This document shows positions 25,889 through 33,920 of a stretch of DNA of 39,589 bases, one piece after another. This DNA comes from UBA9715 sp045614225 (GTDB taxonomy: Bacteria; Actinomycetota; Coriobacteriia; Coriobacteriales; Eggerthellaceae). The stretch is taken from positions 1 to 39,589 of the forward strand of contig JAZLCO010000019.1 in the NCBI GenBank assembly GCA_045614225.1, in the 5' to 3' direction. The notes beneath the pieces are model-generated. The model had not been told where the DNA came from. It made no database searches and saw only the letters and a list, made by a program, of their open reading frames with translations. The translations under genes and the position numbers were made by a program. Each line of letters begins with the position of its first letter. Positions within the stretch are counted from its first letter, which is position 1.

Positions 25889-27388
25889 TTAGGCCTCGTC
25901 CCTCATCAACGGGAACAACAGCACGTCGCGGATGGATTCGCTGTCGGTCAGCAACATGACCAGGCGGTCGATGCCGATGCCGATGCCGCCAGCCGGGGGC
26001 ATGCCGTATTCGAGCGCACGGATGTAGTCGCCGTCGTAGCCCATGGCCTCGTCGTCGTAGTCCTTCGCCGCAACCTGCGCATGGAAGCGCTCGGCCTGGT
26101 CGATAGGATCGTTCAACTCGTTGAAGGCATTGGCGTACTCGTGGCCGCAAATGTAAAGCTCGAAGCGATCGGTGATGTTCGGATCCTCGGGCTTCTTCTT
26201 CGCCAGCGGCGAGACCTCGAGCGGATGGTCGGTGACGAAAATGGGCTGGACGAGCTTGTCCTCGCACGTCTCCTCGAAGATCTCGGAGATGAGCTTGCCC
26301 TTGCCCCACTGCTGCTCGATCTCGATGCCCAGACGCTTCGCGATGGCGCGCAGCTCGTCGAGGCTGCGGTTGAACGAGACATCCTCGCCTGCACCCTCGG
26401 TCGCCAGCTCGATCATCGAGCGGCGCGGCCACGGACCGGCAAGGTTGATGGTTTCGCCCTGATACGGCACCTCGAGCGTACCGCAAGCGGCAAGCGCCGC
26501 TGCCTGGATGACACCTTCTGCCAGCTGCATCATGCCCTCGAGGTCAGAGAACGCGCAGTAGGCTTCCATCGTGGTGAACTCGGGATTGTGCGTCTGGTCC
26601 ATGCCCTCGTTGCGGAAGATGCGCCCGAGTTCGAACACGCGCTCGAAGCCGCCCACGAGCAGACGCTTCAGCGGCAGCTCGGTGGCGATGCGCAGGTAGT
26701 AGTCGCGGTCGAGCGCGTTCAGATGCGTCACGAACGGTTTGGCGTTGGCGCCGCCCATGATTGCCTGGAGAAACGGCGTCTCGACTTCGAAGTAGCCCAG
26801 CTCGTCCTCCATGTAGCGGCGGATAGCCGACACGATCTTGCTGCGCTTCTCGAAGACGTCCTTGACCTCGGGGTTGGCAATCAGGTCGACATAACGTTGA
26901 CGATAGCGAATCTCCTTGTCGGCGAGGCCATGGAACTTTTCAGGCAGCGGGCGCAGCGACTTCGCGAGCAGCTCGAAACGCTCGACGGCAATGGAGAGCT
27001 GGCCACGGCGCGTCTTCATGATTGTGCCCCACACGCCGATCCAGTCGCCGATGTCGAGGTCCTTCAACGCAGCATAAGCTTCCTCGCCCAACGTGTTGAT
27101 GCGGCAGAACAGCTGGATTTCTCCAGTCGTGTCGCGCACGGTCATGAAGCTGACCTTGCCCTGCACGCGCTTGGCGATGATACGGCCTGCGAAACGCACG
27201 GCATCTTCGGTCGACTCGCCGTCCTCGAGCTGGGAATAGCCCGCCTCGATATCGGATGCATGGTGCGTGTAGTCGAAGGCGTGACCATAAGGGTTCTCGC
27301 CCGCCTCGATCATGGCCGCACGCTTGGCCTTGCGCACCTCGATCGGGTCGTCCTCGATCTCCTGCACTTCTTTGATTTCTTCAGTCAT
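25889..27388 (-). CDS. lysS: Lysyl-tRNA synthetase, class II
   Basis: A 499-residue class II synthetase charging tRNA-Lys. The N-terminal OB-fold anticodon-binding domain spans about 60-160 (VRFAGRIIAKRVQGKVSFMTVRD). Class II motif 1 is in the YRQRYVDLI region, motif 2 in FRNEGMDQTHNPEFTTMEAYCA, and motif 3 is GIGIGIDRLVMLLTDSESIRDVLLFP near the end. ATG 27388 is used; a TTG two codons earlier is a poorer choice. It follows greA, a frequent pairing, with a terminator-like hairpin between them. Confidence 0.96.
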   Translation of the reverse strand: MTEEIKEVQEIEDDPIEVRKAKRAAMIEAGENPYGHAFDYTHHASDIEAGYSQLEDGESTEDAVRFAGRIIAKRVQGKVSFMTVRDTTGEIQLFCRINTLGEEAYAALKDLDIGDWIGVWGTIMKTRRGQLSIAVERFELLAKSLRPLPEKFHGLADKEIRYRQRYVDLIANPEVKDVFEKRSKIVSAIRRYMEDELGYFEVETPFLQAIMGGANAKPFVTHLNALDRDYYLRIATELPLKRLLVGGFERVFELGRIFRNEGMDQTHNPEFTTMEAYCAFSDLEGMMQLAEGVIQAAALAACGTLEVPYQGETINLAGPWPRRSMIELATEGAGEDVSFNRSLDELRAIAKRLGIEIEQQWGKGKLISEIFEETCEDKLVQPIFVTDHPLEVSPLAKKKPEDPNITDRFELYICGHEYANAFNELNDPIDQAERFHAQVAAKDYDDEAMGYDGDYIRALEYGMPPAGGIGIGIDRLVMLLTDSESIRDVLLFPLMRDEA

Positions 27389-27404
27389 TCTCAATCTCTT
27401 TCCA

Positions 27405-27453
27405 TGTAAAACAAAACGCCGCAGGTTGGCGTAGTAAGTCAGCGAGCGGCGTT
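27405..27453 (-). terminator. Terminator-like hairpin between greA and lysS
   Basis: Stem AACGCCGC/GCGGCGTT with a loop of about 23 bases, then TTTGTTTTAC on the minus strand. The loop holds a 15-base sequence (27424-27438) that recurs at 33809-33823. It would limit read-through from greA into lysS. Confidence 0.6.
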
Positions 27454-27554
27454 CAAGTGCCCCGAATTTGCGGGAGAGCCCGACGACGCGGCCTTCGTGC
27501 CGCGAGGAGGGCTCGCAGCGCGAAGGCGGGGTGCCTGGGCGCCGCGTAGCGTCA

Positions 27555-28025
27555 TTAGTGTTCTATCTTAATAATGTCCATCTCGATCTTGCGGCCAGTG
27601 GGGCCGGTGGTCTCGATGTGATCGCCCTTCTTGTGACCGATGAGCGCGCTGCCGACCGGCGACTCGTTCGAGATCTTGCCATTGGCCACGTCGCTTTCAG
27701 CACCGCCGACGATGGTGAACACGCGCTCACGACCGCTCATGTCGACCGTGACGGTCGAGCCGATGTTGACCTTGTTCGAACGCTTGGGGGTGTTGACAAC
27801 CGTCGCTTCGGACAGGATGTGCGTAATCTCGGCGATACGCGCCTCGACCATGCCCTGCTCGTTCTTGGCATCGTCGTACTCGGAGTTCTCGGAGATGTCT
27901 CCGAACTCGCGGGCGACCTTGATGCGCTCGCCGATCTCGGCACGTTTCTCAGTCTCGAGGTACTGCAGTTCTTCCTCGAGCTTTGCACGCCCTTCGGGCG
28001 TGAGGATGAAATTGTCGTTTGCCAT
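27555..28025 (-). CDS. greA: Transcription elongation factor GreA
   Basis: A 156-residue GreA that rescues backtracked RNA polymerase by stimulating transcript cleavage. The N-terminal coiled coil contains the acidic tip residues (GDISENSEYDDAKNEQ) and the C-terminal FKBP-like domain ends ESPVGSALIGHKKGDHIETTGPTG. Normal length. GAAGGATAGG precedes the ATG. It lies between tatA and lysS, all on the minus strand. Confidence 0.97.
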   Translation of the reverse strand: MANDNFILTPEGRAKLEEELQYLETEKRAEIGERIKVAREFGDISENSEYDDAKNEQGMVEARIAEITHILSEATVVNTPKRSNKVNIGSTVTVDMSGRERVFTIVGGAESDVANGKISNESPVGSALIGHKKGDHIETTGPTGRKIEMDIIKIEH

Positions 28026-28095
28026 GATGTCCTATCCTTCGTTTTTTCGAAGCGCGCTCACGCGCATGGTTTCAGGATCGTTCGACGTGCAGTTG

Positions 28096-28485
28096 TTATT
28101 CGGCCGTCTCGTCGGATTGCGCTTTGACGACACGCTTGACTTTGACGGTCTTCTTGACGGGCTCTGCAGCAGCATCTGCGGCATCGGCTACATCAGCTGC
28201 CACCTCTTCAGCTTCGGCCTCGACCTCTTCGACAACCTCGGCGGCTTCAGCTTCAACTTCGGTCTTCTCAGCTTCCTCGGCAGCCTTCTGTTCGGCCTTC
28301 TCAGCTTCGGATTCGTCGAACTTCTCGTCGATCTTCTCCTTGCCGGATTCGACGCCCTTGCGCAGGCCCTTGATGCCCTTGCCCAGCGCATTGCCGAGCT
28401 TCGGAAGGTTCTTGGGCCCGAAGATGATGAGCACGACGACCAAAATGATGACGAGCTCGGGAATGCCCAGACCTAGAAACTTCAT
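28096..28485 (-). CDS. tatA: Sec-independent translocase subunit TatA family
   Basis: A 129-residue protein with a short periplasmic N-terminus, one membrane helix (GIPELVIILVVVLIIFGPKNLP, residues about 7-27) and an amphipathic helix (KLGNALGKGIKGLRKG), the TatA/E pattern. The tail is unusually long, rich in Glu and Ala (about residues 55-110) and ends with basic residues. It forms the pore of the twin-arginine export system; tatC is not in this window. ATG 28485 is preceded by AGGAGG. Confidence 0.9.
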   Translation of the reverse strand: MKFLGLGIPELVIILVVVLIIFGPKNLPKLGNALGKGIKGLRKGVESGKEKIDEKFDESEAEKAEQKAAEEAEKTEVEAEAAEVVEEVEAEAEEVAADVADAADAAAEPVKKTVKVKRVVKAQSDETAE

Positions 28486-28536
28486 TGTTGTCCTCCTCGC
28501 TTTCACCGCTTTCGCGGTTCTGCAGGCTCGCTCCTA

Positions 28537-28572
28537 AGAAAAAAGGGATGGATCCAAACGAAACATCCCTTT
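28537..28572 (-). terminator. Terminator after tRNA-Pro
   Basis: Stem AAAGGGATG/CATCCCTTT with a T-rich tail on the minus strand. Confidence 0.78.
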
Positions 28573-28581
28573 CAACTTCGA

Positions 28582-28658
28582 TGGTCGGCGCGACTGGATT
28601 TGAACCAGCGACCTCTGCGTCCCGAACGCAGCGCTCTACCAAGCTGAGCCACGCGCCG
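28582..28658 (-). tRNA. tRNA-Pro (anticodon CGG)
   Basis: A 77-base cloverleaf on the minus strand: acceptor CGGCGCG/CGCGCCG starting with the C1:G72 pair typical of bacterial proline tRNAs, anticodon stem CTGCG/CGCAG with loop TTCGGGA (anticodon CGG), T arm GCTGG/CCAGT and encoded CCA. It reads codon CCG. Confidence 0.96.
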
Positions 28659-28742
28659 ATGCTGTTCGACAGCGGGTGAAATATTAGCATAAATAAAAGC
28701 ACATGTGAGAAAAAAATAATTGTTCGCCGTTCCACCATAAAA

Positions 28743-28773
28743 ATGAGCCGTCGAGGCGACCCCGACGGCTCAT
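28743..28773 (-). terminator. Terminator of purH
   Basis: Perfect 11-bp stem ATGAGCCGTCG/CGACGGCTCAT followed by TTTT on the minus strand, 27 bases after the purH stop. Confidence 0.88.
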
Positions 28774-28799
28774 CGAACACAGCTTCAAACTTGCTCGCG

Positions 28800-30257
28800 T
28801 TAATGGCGGAAGTGACGGTAGCCCGTGAACACCATGGCGATGCCCAGCTCGTCGCACAGCTCGATGCTCTCCTCGTCGCGAATAGAGCCACCGGGCTGGA
28901 TGATGGCCGTGATGCCGAACGACGCCAACGTGCTGACGTTGTCTTTGAACGGGAAGAACGCATCCGACGCAGCAACGGCGCCCTTGCAAGCATCGCCTGC
29001 GCGCGTGCATGCGATTGCGCACGAATCGACGCTGTTGGGCTGACCAGGACCAACACCGATACCGGCATGGTCTTTGGCAACGAGGACGGCGTTCGACCTC
29101 ATGCCCTTGACCACTTTCCAAGCGAACAGCAAGTCATCCATCTCCTTGGCGGTGGGCTTGCGCTTCGTCGGCACCATAAAGGCTTCAGGCTCCTCGGCCA
29201 CGATATCGACGTCCTGAACGATCATGCCGCCGTCAATCGAACGGAACTCCAGATTGAAGGCCGGAGCGTCGATGCCACCCGTAGCCAAAACGCGCAGGTT
29301 CGGCTTTTCATGCAACAGCTCGAGCGCGCCCTCTTCAAAACCAGGTGCGATGATCACCTCGAGGAACAGCTCGTTCTCGTTGATGTGTTCGATCACCTCT
29401 GCGGTGACGATGCGGTTGGCTGCAATGATGCCGCCGAACGCGCTTTTCGTGTCGCATGCGAATGCACGGTCGAACGCCTCGACGATCGTGGAACCGCTCG
29501 CAGAGCCGCAGGGGTTTTGATGTTTCATGATGATCACGACGGGCTCGTCGGTAAACTCGCGCATGATTGCCCAACATGCATCGGTATCGAGCAAGTTGTT
29601 GTAAGAGAGCGGCTTGCCGTTGAGCTGCTTGGCATTCGCCAGCGAATGCGCGGTCGCCGTGGAGCGACGGTAGAAAGCAGCAGTCTGGTGCGGATTCTCC
29701 CCGTAGCGCAAGTCCTGCTGCTTGAACAGCTGGATGTTCATCTTCTCGGGAAACTGCTCCACCCCATCGAGCTTGCCGGCAAGCCAGATGGAAACAGCAG
29801 TGTCGTAGGCACCCGTGGCACGGAAGGCGTCAAGCGCCAACCTGCGACGGGTCGTAAACGTTGTTGCGCCTTCGTTCTCGCGCATCTCGGCAAGTATCAA
29901 TTCGTAGCTCTCAGGGTCGGTGACAACAGTGACCGACTCGTGATTCTTTGCAGCGCTGCGCAGCACAGAGGAGCCGTCGATGTCTATGGCTTCGACCCCG
30001 GCACCAAACTCGGCGGCGTCGGCGACCGTCTCGTCGAACACGCCGAGGTTCACAACCACCATGTCAACCGTCTCGGCGAGCTTCGCAACATCGTCGATCG
30101 TGGTGATGGGTACGCCCGCTTCGGTTAGAAAACGCGCCGTGGCGCCCATCGAGAGTATTTGAGCACCGAATTCTTCGGAAAGCGCACGTGCAAACACGTC
30201 GATGCCAGCTTTGTCGACCACCGACATGAACACACGCTTGATTTGCGGATCTTTCAC
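28800..30257 (-). CDS. purH: PurH (AICAR formyltransferase/IMP cyclohydrolase) with a shortened cyclohydrolase domain
   Basis: A 485-residue protein for the last two purine steps. The formyltransferase half is complete: YGENPHQ, SYNNLLD, the catalytic KHQNPCGSA (K245-H246), SDAFFPFKDN and the terminal FTGYRHFRH. The N-terminal MGS-like cyclohydrolase half starts normally (SVVDKAGIDVFARAL, SMGATARFL) but then jumps from ITTIDDVAKLAETVD straight to MVVVNLGVFDET. The roughly 40-residue segment with GRVKTLHP...IHGG is absent and NLYPF has become NLGVF, so lysine, threonine and tyrosine residues known in the human enzyme's active site are lost, while IDIDG and AAKNH remain. Length is short against the usual 510-530. 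GTG start with AGGAAGG upstream. IMP cyclohydrolase activity is doubtful. Confidence 0.9.
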   Translation of the reverse strand: MKDPQIKRVFMSVVDKAGIDVFARALSEEFGAQILSMGATARFLTEAGVPITTIDDVAKLAETVDMVVVNLGVFDETVADAAEFGAGVEAIDIDGSSVLRSAAKNHESVTVVTDPESYELILAEMRENEGATTFTTRRRLALDAFRATGAYDTAVSIWLAGKLDGVEQFPEKMNIQLFKQQDLRYGENPHQTAAFYRRSTATAHSLANAKQLNGKPLSYNNLLDTDACWAIMREFTDEPVVIIMKHQNPCGSASGSTIVEAFDRAFACDTKSAFGGIIAANRIVTAEVIEHINENELFLEVIIAPGFEEGALELLHEKPNLRVLATGGIDAPAFNLEFRSIDGGMIVQDVDIVAEEPEAFMVPTKRKPTAKEMDDLLFAWKVVKGMRSNAVLVAKDHAGIGVGPGQPNSVDSCAIACTRAGDACKGAVAASDAFFPFKDNVSTLASFGITAIIQPGGSIRDEESIELCDELGIAMVFTGYRHFRH

Positions 30258-30382
30258 TTCGTGCCTTCCTATGGGAATTGCGTAATGGGCATACTTTACT
30301 ACCGCATTGCTCCTATGGGGCGCAGAATCGAGCGAGTCAAGGGAATCGTCTTATTTGACGTGTTTCCTGGTAAAGTGACAGC

Positions 30383-32581
30383 ATGACAGATTCTCGCAAC
30401 AACGGACCCATCGATCGACTGGCGGCGACGCTCGCATTCGACGCGCCTGTCACGTCGGTGCGCATGGTCAGCCCCAAGCGAGCCCAAGCGCTTCGCAAGC
30501 TCGACATTTCGACCGTGCGCGACCTCGTGTCGAACTATCCGCGCCGCTACGTCGACATGTCGCACGTGCAAACCATCGCCCAAGCGCGCATCGGGGAAAA
30601 CTGCACGATCAAGGCGCAGGTGCACGAGGTCAAGGTCAAGCGCCCCAAGCCCCGCCTCGCGCTTGCCGAGGTGACGATCGTCGACGCAACAGGCACGCTC
30701 ATCATCACGGCGTTTCGCCAGCCATGGCTCGGCGACCAGCTTAAAAGCGGCATGGCAGTCGCCGTGTCCGGCAAAGTCGAGTTCAACTATGGGTTCAAGC
30801 GCATGACGAACCCCTACATCGAAGCGCTCGAAGGCACTGGCGAGGACTTCCACGGCATGATCATCCCCGTGCATCCTTCGACAGGCGCCATCAAGCAGGG
30901 CATGATGCGCCGACTGGTCCTGAACGCGCTCGACGAAGTCGCCGGCGTCATCGACCCGTTGCCGCTCGCACTGCGAACGAAATACCGTCTCATGAGCCGC
31001 AACAGCGCGCTTTCCTGCATCCACTTCCCCCATGCCATGACCGAGCAGGCCGAAGCGCGCCGCCGCCTGGCATACGAGGAAGTATTGTTGCTCGAGCTCA
31101 TGCTCATGCGCGATGGGCAAGCGCGAAGCGACGGTCGCACGCCTACGGCACACGCCATCGATGGGCCGCATGCAAAGGCACTTGACTCCGCCGTGCCCTT
31201 CCAGCTGACAGACGAGCAACTCCAGGCTCGCTCTGACATCCTGTCACGCCTTGCTGCCGACAAAGCCGCCAATCATATGCTGCTCGGCGATGTCGGAACC
31301 GGCAAGACCATCGTGGCAGCGTTTGCGTTGGCCGCAGCTGCCGATACGGGCAGCCAAGCAGCGTTCATGGCGCCGACCGAGATCCTCGCGCGCCAGCATG
31401 CAGCCAGCCTTGGACCGCTGCTTGACAAGGCGGGAATCACCTGGGACATCCTCACCGGCTCGACGACGGCCGATGAACGCGATGGCATCATCGAGCGCGT
31501 GGCAACAGGCGCGACCTGCGTGCTGTTCGGCACCCACGCGCTCCTCGAAGACGACGTCGTGTTCGCCAATTGCACGCTGTGCGTCATAGACGAGCAGCAG
31601 CGGTTTGGCGTCGAGCAACGCGCCAAGCTGTTGGCCAAGGGCGAATGCCCCGATGCGCTGTTCCTGACGGCAACGCCGATCCCGCGCACGCTCGCACTCG
31701 CGCTGTTCGGCAACTTGTCGCTTTCCTATATCAAGCAGCGCCCGCGCAATTCGGCACCGCGAAAGACGGTTGTGCATACCCTCGCTGACAAAGGGCGCGC
31801 CTACGACGCTGCGCAGGAAGCGCTCGCACGCGGAGAGCAGGTCTATGTCGTGTGTCCACTCGTCGGCGAGAAACGGGAAGAGCCCGAAAGCAAGAAAGGC
31901 GGCAACGGCGACGAGGAAGATATCTACGAGTTCGCATCGATCAGCATCGAGGATGAACGCGACATGACGGGCGCGAATGCCACCGCTGCGGAAGCCGAGG
32001 CGTTGTTCCTCCAGTCGAAGGTTTTCGTCGACCACGAAGTCGGGCTCGTGCACGGAAAACTGCCCGCTGCCGAGAAGCAAGAGGTGATGGACCGTTTCCG
32101 CGCCGGCGAGATCGGCGTGCTCGTGGCAACGACCGTCATCGAGGTCGGTGTCGACGTGCCCAATGCGACCGTCATGATCGTCGAAGACGCAGACCGGTTC
32201 GGCCTCTCGCAGCTTCACCAGCTGCGCGGACGTGTCGGACGAGGCGACTTGCCCGGCGAGATGCATCTCATTTCGGGAACGAAGAGCGATGTAGCGCTCA
32301 CCCGCCTTGCAGCGATGGAGCAAACCGATGATGGTTTCGAGCTCGCGTCATACGACCTTTCGCTGCGCCGAGAAGGCGACATCCTGGGCAACCGCCAACA
32401 CGGCGCTTCACTCTTAAAACTCGTCAACGTCGTGCGCGACGGCGGGCTCATCGAAGCCGCACACGCCGATGCCGAGGCGATTCTTTTGGAAGACCCCACG
32501 CTCGAATCCGAGCAATATCGGGCGCTTGCACGTGAAGCACGCGTCGTGTACCGCTCAAGCGAGGAAATAGTCGGTGGTTAG
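30383..32581 (+). CDS. recG: ATP-dependent DNA helicase RecG
   Basis: A 732-residue superfamily 2 helicase that remodels stalled replication forks. The N-terminal wedge/OB domain (about 50-190) is followed by the helicase motifs: GDVGTGKT (Walker A), the DEQQRFGV form of the DEx(H/Q) box, TATPIPRTLAL, and later TTVIEVGVDVPNATVMIVEDADRFGLSQLHQLRGRVGR, diagnostic for RecG. An acidic/lysine-rich insert (GEKREEPESKKGGNGDEED) lies before motif IV. The start region has only a weak ribosome site (GGTAAAGTGA). It is divergent from purH and followed by rsmD and coaD. Confidence 0.95.
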   Translation: MTDSRNNGPIDRLAATLAFDAPVTSVRMVSPKRAQALRKLDISTVRDLVSNYPRRYVDMSHVQTIAQARIGENCTIKAQVHEVKVKRPKPRLALAEVTIVDATGTLIITAFRQPWLGDQLKSGMAVAVSGKVEFNYGFKRMTNPYIEALEGTGEDFHGMIIPVHPSTGAIKQGMMRRLVLNALDEVAGVIDPLPLALRTKYRLMSRNSALSCIHFPHAMTEQAEARRRLAYEEVLLLELMLMRDGQARSDGRTPTAHAIDGPHAKALDSAVPFQLTDEQLQARSDILSRLAADKAANHMLLGDVGTGKTIVAAFALAAAADTGSQAAFMAPTEILARQHAASLGPLLDKAGITWDILTGSTTADERDGIIERVATGATCVLFGTHALLEDDVVFANCTLCVIDEQQRFGVEQRAKLLAKGECPDALFLTATPIPRTLALALFGNLSLSYIKQRPRNSAPRKTVVHTLADKGRAYDAAQEALARGEQVYVVCPLVGEKREEPESKKGGNGDEEDIYEFASISIEDERDMTGANATAAEAEALFLQSKVFVDHEVGLVHGKLPAAEKQEVMDRFRAGEIGVLVATTVIEVGVDVPNATVMIVEDADRFGLSQLHQLRGRVGRGDLPGEMHLISGTKSDVALTRLAAMEQTDDGFELASYDLSLRREGDILGNRQHGASLLKLVNVVRDGGLIEAAHADAEAILLEDPTLESEQYRALAREARVVYRSSEEIVGG

Positions 32582-32588
32582 TTTTTGC

Positions 32589-32679
32589 TGTGCCGAAAGG
32601 GACTCCGCCTACAGCAGTTCGGCTTATCAATGTACTATTTAGACAGTGCCTCACAAGCGGCGTCGTCCCTTTCGGCACA
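32589..32679. repeat. Perfect 15-bp inverted repeat flanking the recG-rsmD gap
   Basis: TGTGCCGAAAGGGAC (32589-32603) is the exact inverse of 32665-32679, with 61 bases between. The left arm starts 8 bases after the recG stop and the right arm ends 44 bases before the rsmD start. Confidence 0.8.
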
Positions 32680-32723
32680 ACAAATGGACCAACCTTCAAG
32701 ATGGAGAGGTTTTCGACGATCGT

Positions 32724-33278
32724 ATGCGGATTGTTGCAGGAACACTTAAAGGGCGTGCGATCAACGCGCCTGATGGGCTCGATACGAGGCCCACGACCGA
32801 TCGTGTCCGCGAAGCGCTTTTCAGCTCCTTGTACAGTCTGCTTGGAGGTTTCGAAGGTCTTATGGTGCTCGACGCTTTTGCCGGCTCTGGCGCACTTGGC
32901 ATCGAGGCGCTCTCGCGCGGCGCGGCACGCGCCGTGTTCTACGAGCAGAATTCCAAGGCTGCTGCCACGTTGAAGCGCAATCTGGAAACGTGCGGCCTTG
33001 GCTCCGACAAAGCGCAGGTCATCCGACGCGACGTGTTCAAAGCCGAGGGCGCCAGCTCGACTGCGCCATTCGACCTCGTGTTCTTCGACCCACCCTATGC
33101 GTACGACCCAGCAACCGTGCTTGCACTCACCGCTCAATTCAACAAGGGTGCAGTGGTCATTTACGAACATGCACTCGACTCGCGCAAACAGGTTGAGGAA
33201 GCAGCGCAAGCTGCCGGTCTCGAGATTTTGAACAGCAAGAAGTACGGCAAGACAGGCATTACAATCTTGGAAGTCTAG
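32724..33278 (+). CDS. rsmD: 16S rRNA (guanine966-N2)-methyltransferase RsmD
   Basis: A 184-residue SAM-dependent methyltransferase acting on 16S rRNA. It begins with the family's MRIVAGTLKGR, followed by RPTTDRVREALFSSL, the SAM-binding LDAFAGSGALGIEALSRGA and the catalytic motif DLVFFDPPY. ATG 32724 gives the canonical N-terminus, although its nearest Shine-Dalgarno-like sequence (GGAGAGG) is 14 bases away; an in-frame ATG at 32646 would add a non-conserved basic tail. It lies between recG and coaD, the usual order. Confidence 0.93.
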   Translation: MRIVAGTLKGRAINAPDGLDTRPTTDRVREALFSSLYSLLGGFEGLMVLDAFAGSGALGIEALSRGAARAVFYEQNSKAAATLKRNLETCGLGSDKAQVIRRDVFKAEGASSTAPFDLVFFDPPYAYDPATVLALTAQFNKGAVVIYEHALDSRKQVEEAAQAAGLEILNSKKYGKTGITILEV

Positions 33279-33321
33279 CCACAGAGAAACAATTATTTGG
33301 CTAGCACTAGAAAGGCATAGC

Positions 33322-33801
33322 ATGAAACGAGCAGTGACACCCGGCACATTCGATCCGATCACATTTGGTCACCTGGACATCATCTCGCGTGCGGCGCAGC
33401 TGGTGGACGAAGTCATCGTCGCAGTCGCCGCGTCCGCGGGCAAGCAACCTCTCTTCTCGCTGGAAGAACGCACCGCCCTTGCGCGCGAAGCCACAGCGCA
33501 TCTGCCCAATGTGCGTGTCGAGCCATTCGACGGGCTGCTCGTCGACTTCGCACGTGAGCAGAACGCTCAAGTGCTGGTGAAAGGCCTGCGAGCCATCACC
33601 GACTTCGAGTACGAATTCCAGATGGCAGCCCTGAATTACGATCTCGACCGCACAATCGAGACCGTCTTCATCATGTCTCCCCCGCAGTACATGTACCTCT
33701 CGTCGTCGATCGTGCGCGAGCTTGCGAGCCTGAACAGCAGCGTCGACAAGTTCGTCCAACCTCATGTGGCAAAGGCTCTCGCCGATAAGTTCATGAACTA
33801 G
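33322..33801 (+). CDS. coaD: Phosphopantetheine adenylyltransferase
   Basis: A 159-residue nucleotidyltransferase for the fourth step of coenzyme A synthesis. It has the N-terminal GTFDPITFGHLDII with the T/HxGH motif (T14-F-G-H17), KGLRAITDFEYEFQMA, and the C-terminal LSSSIVREL motif. Full length. GAAAGG precedes the ATG. It starts 43 bases after rsmD and is probably co-transcribed. Confidence 0.97.
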   Translation: MKRAVTPGTFDPITFGHLDIISRAAQLVDEVIVAVAASAGKQPLFSLEERTALAREATAHLPNVRVEPFDGLLVDFAREQNAQVLVKGLRAITDFEYEFQMAALNYDLDRTIETVFIMSPPQYMYLSSSIVRELASLNSSVDKFVQPHVAKALADKFMN

Positions 33802-33832
33802 AATCACGGGTTGGCGTAGTAAGACAACGAGA

Positions 33833-33867
33833 AGTGGCACAACATTCCCTGGGAGCAATGTGCCACT
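33833..33867. repeat. Single copy of the CCCTGGGA-centred palindromic element
   Basis: AGTGGCACA and TGTGCCACT form the outer arms, with TTCCCTGGGAG in the middle; it matches the pair at 22041-22108 in plan and length. It lies directly before the coaD terminator. Confidence 0.75.
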
Positions 33868-33874
33868 CAAACAC

Positions 33875-33901
33875 AAGAGGCCCCGTCAAACGGGGCCTCT
33901 T
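33875..33901. terminator. Shared terminator of coaD and fakA
   Basis: Perfect 10-bp stem AAGAGGCCCC/GGGGCCTCTT with a 7-base loop, between convergent genes; it may act in both directions though T-runs are short. Confidence 0.78.
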
Positions 33902-33920
33902 CGCATACTCAGTGCTTCAA

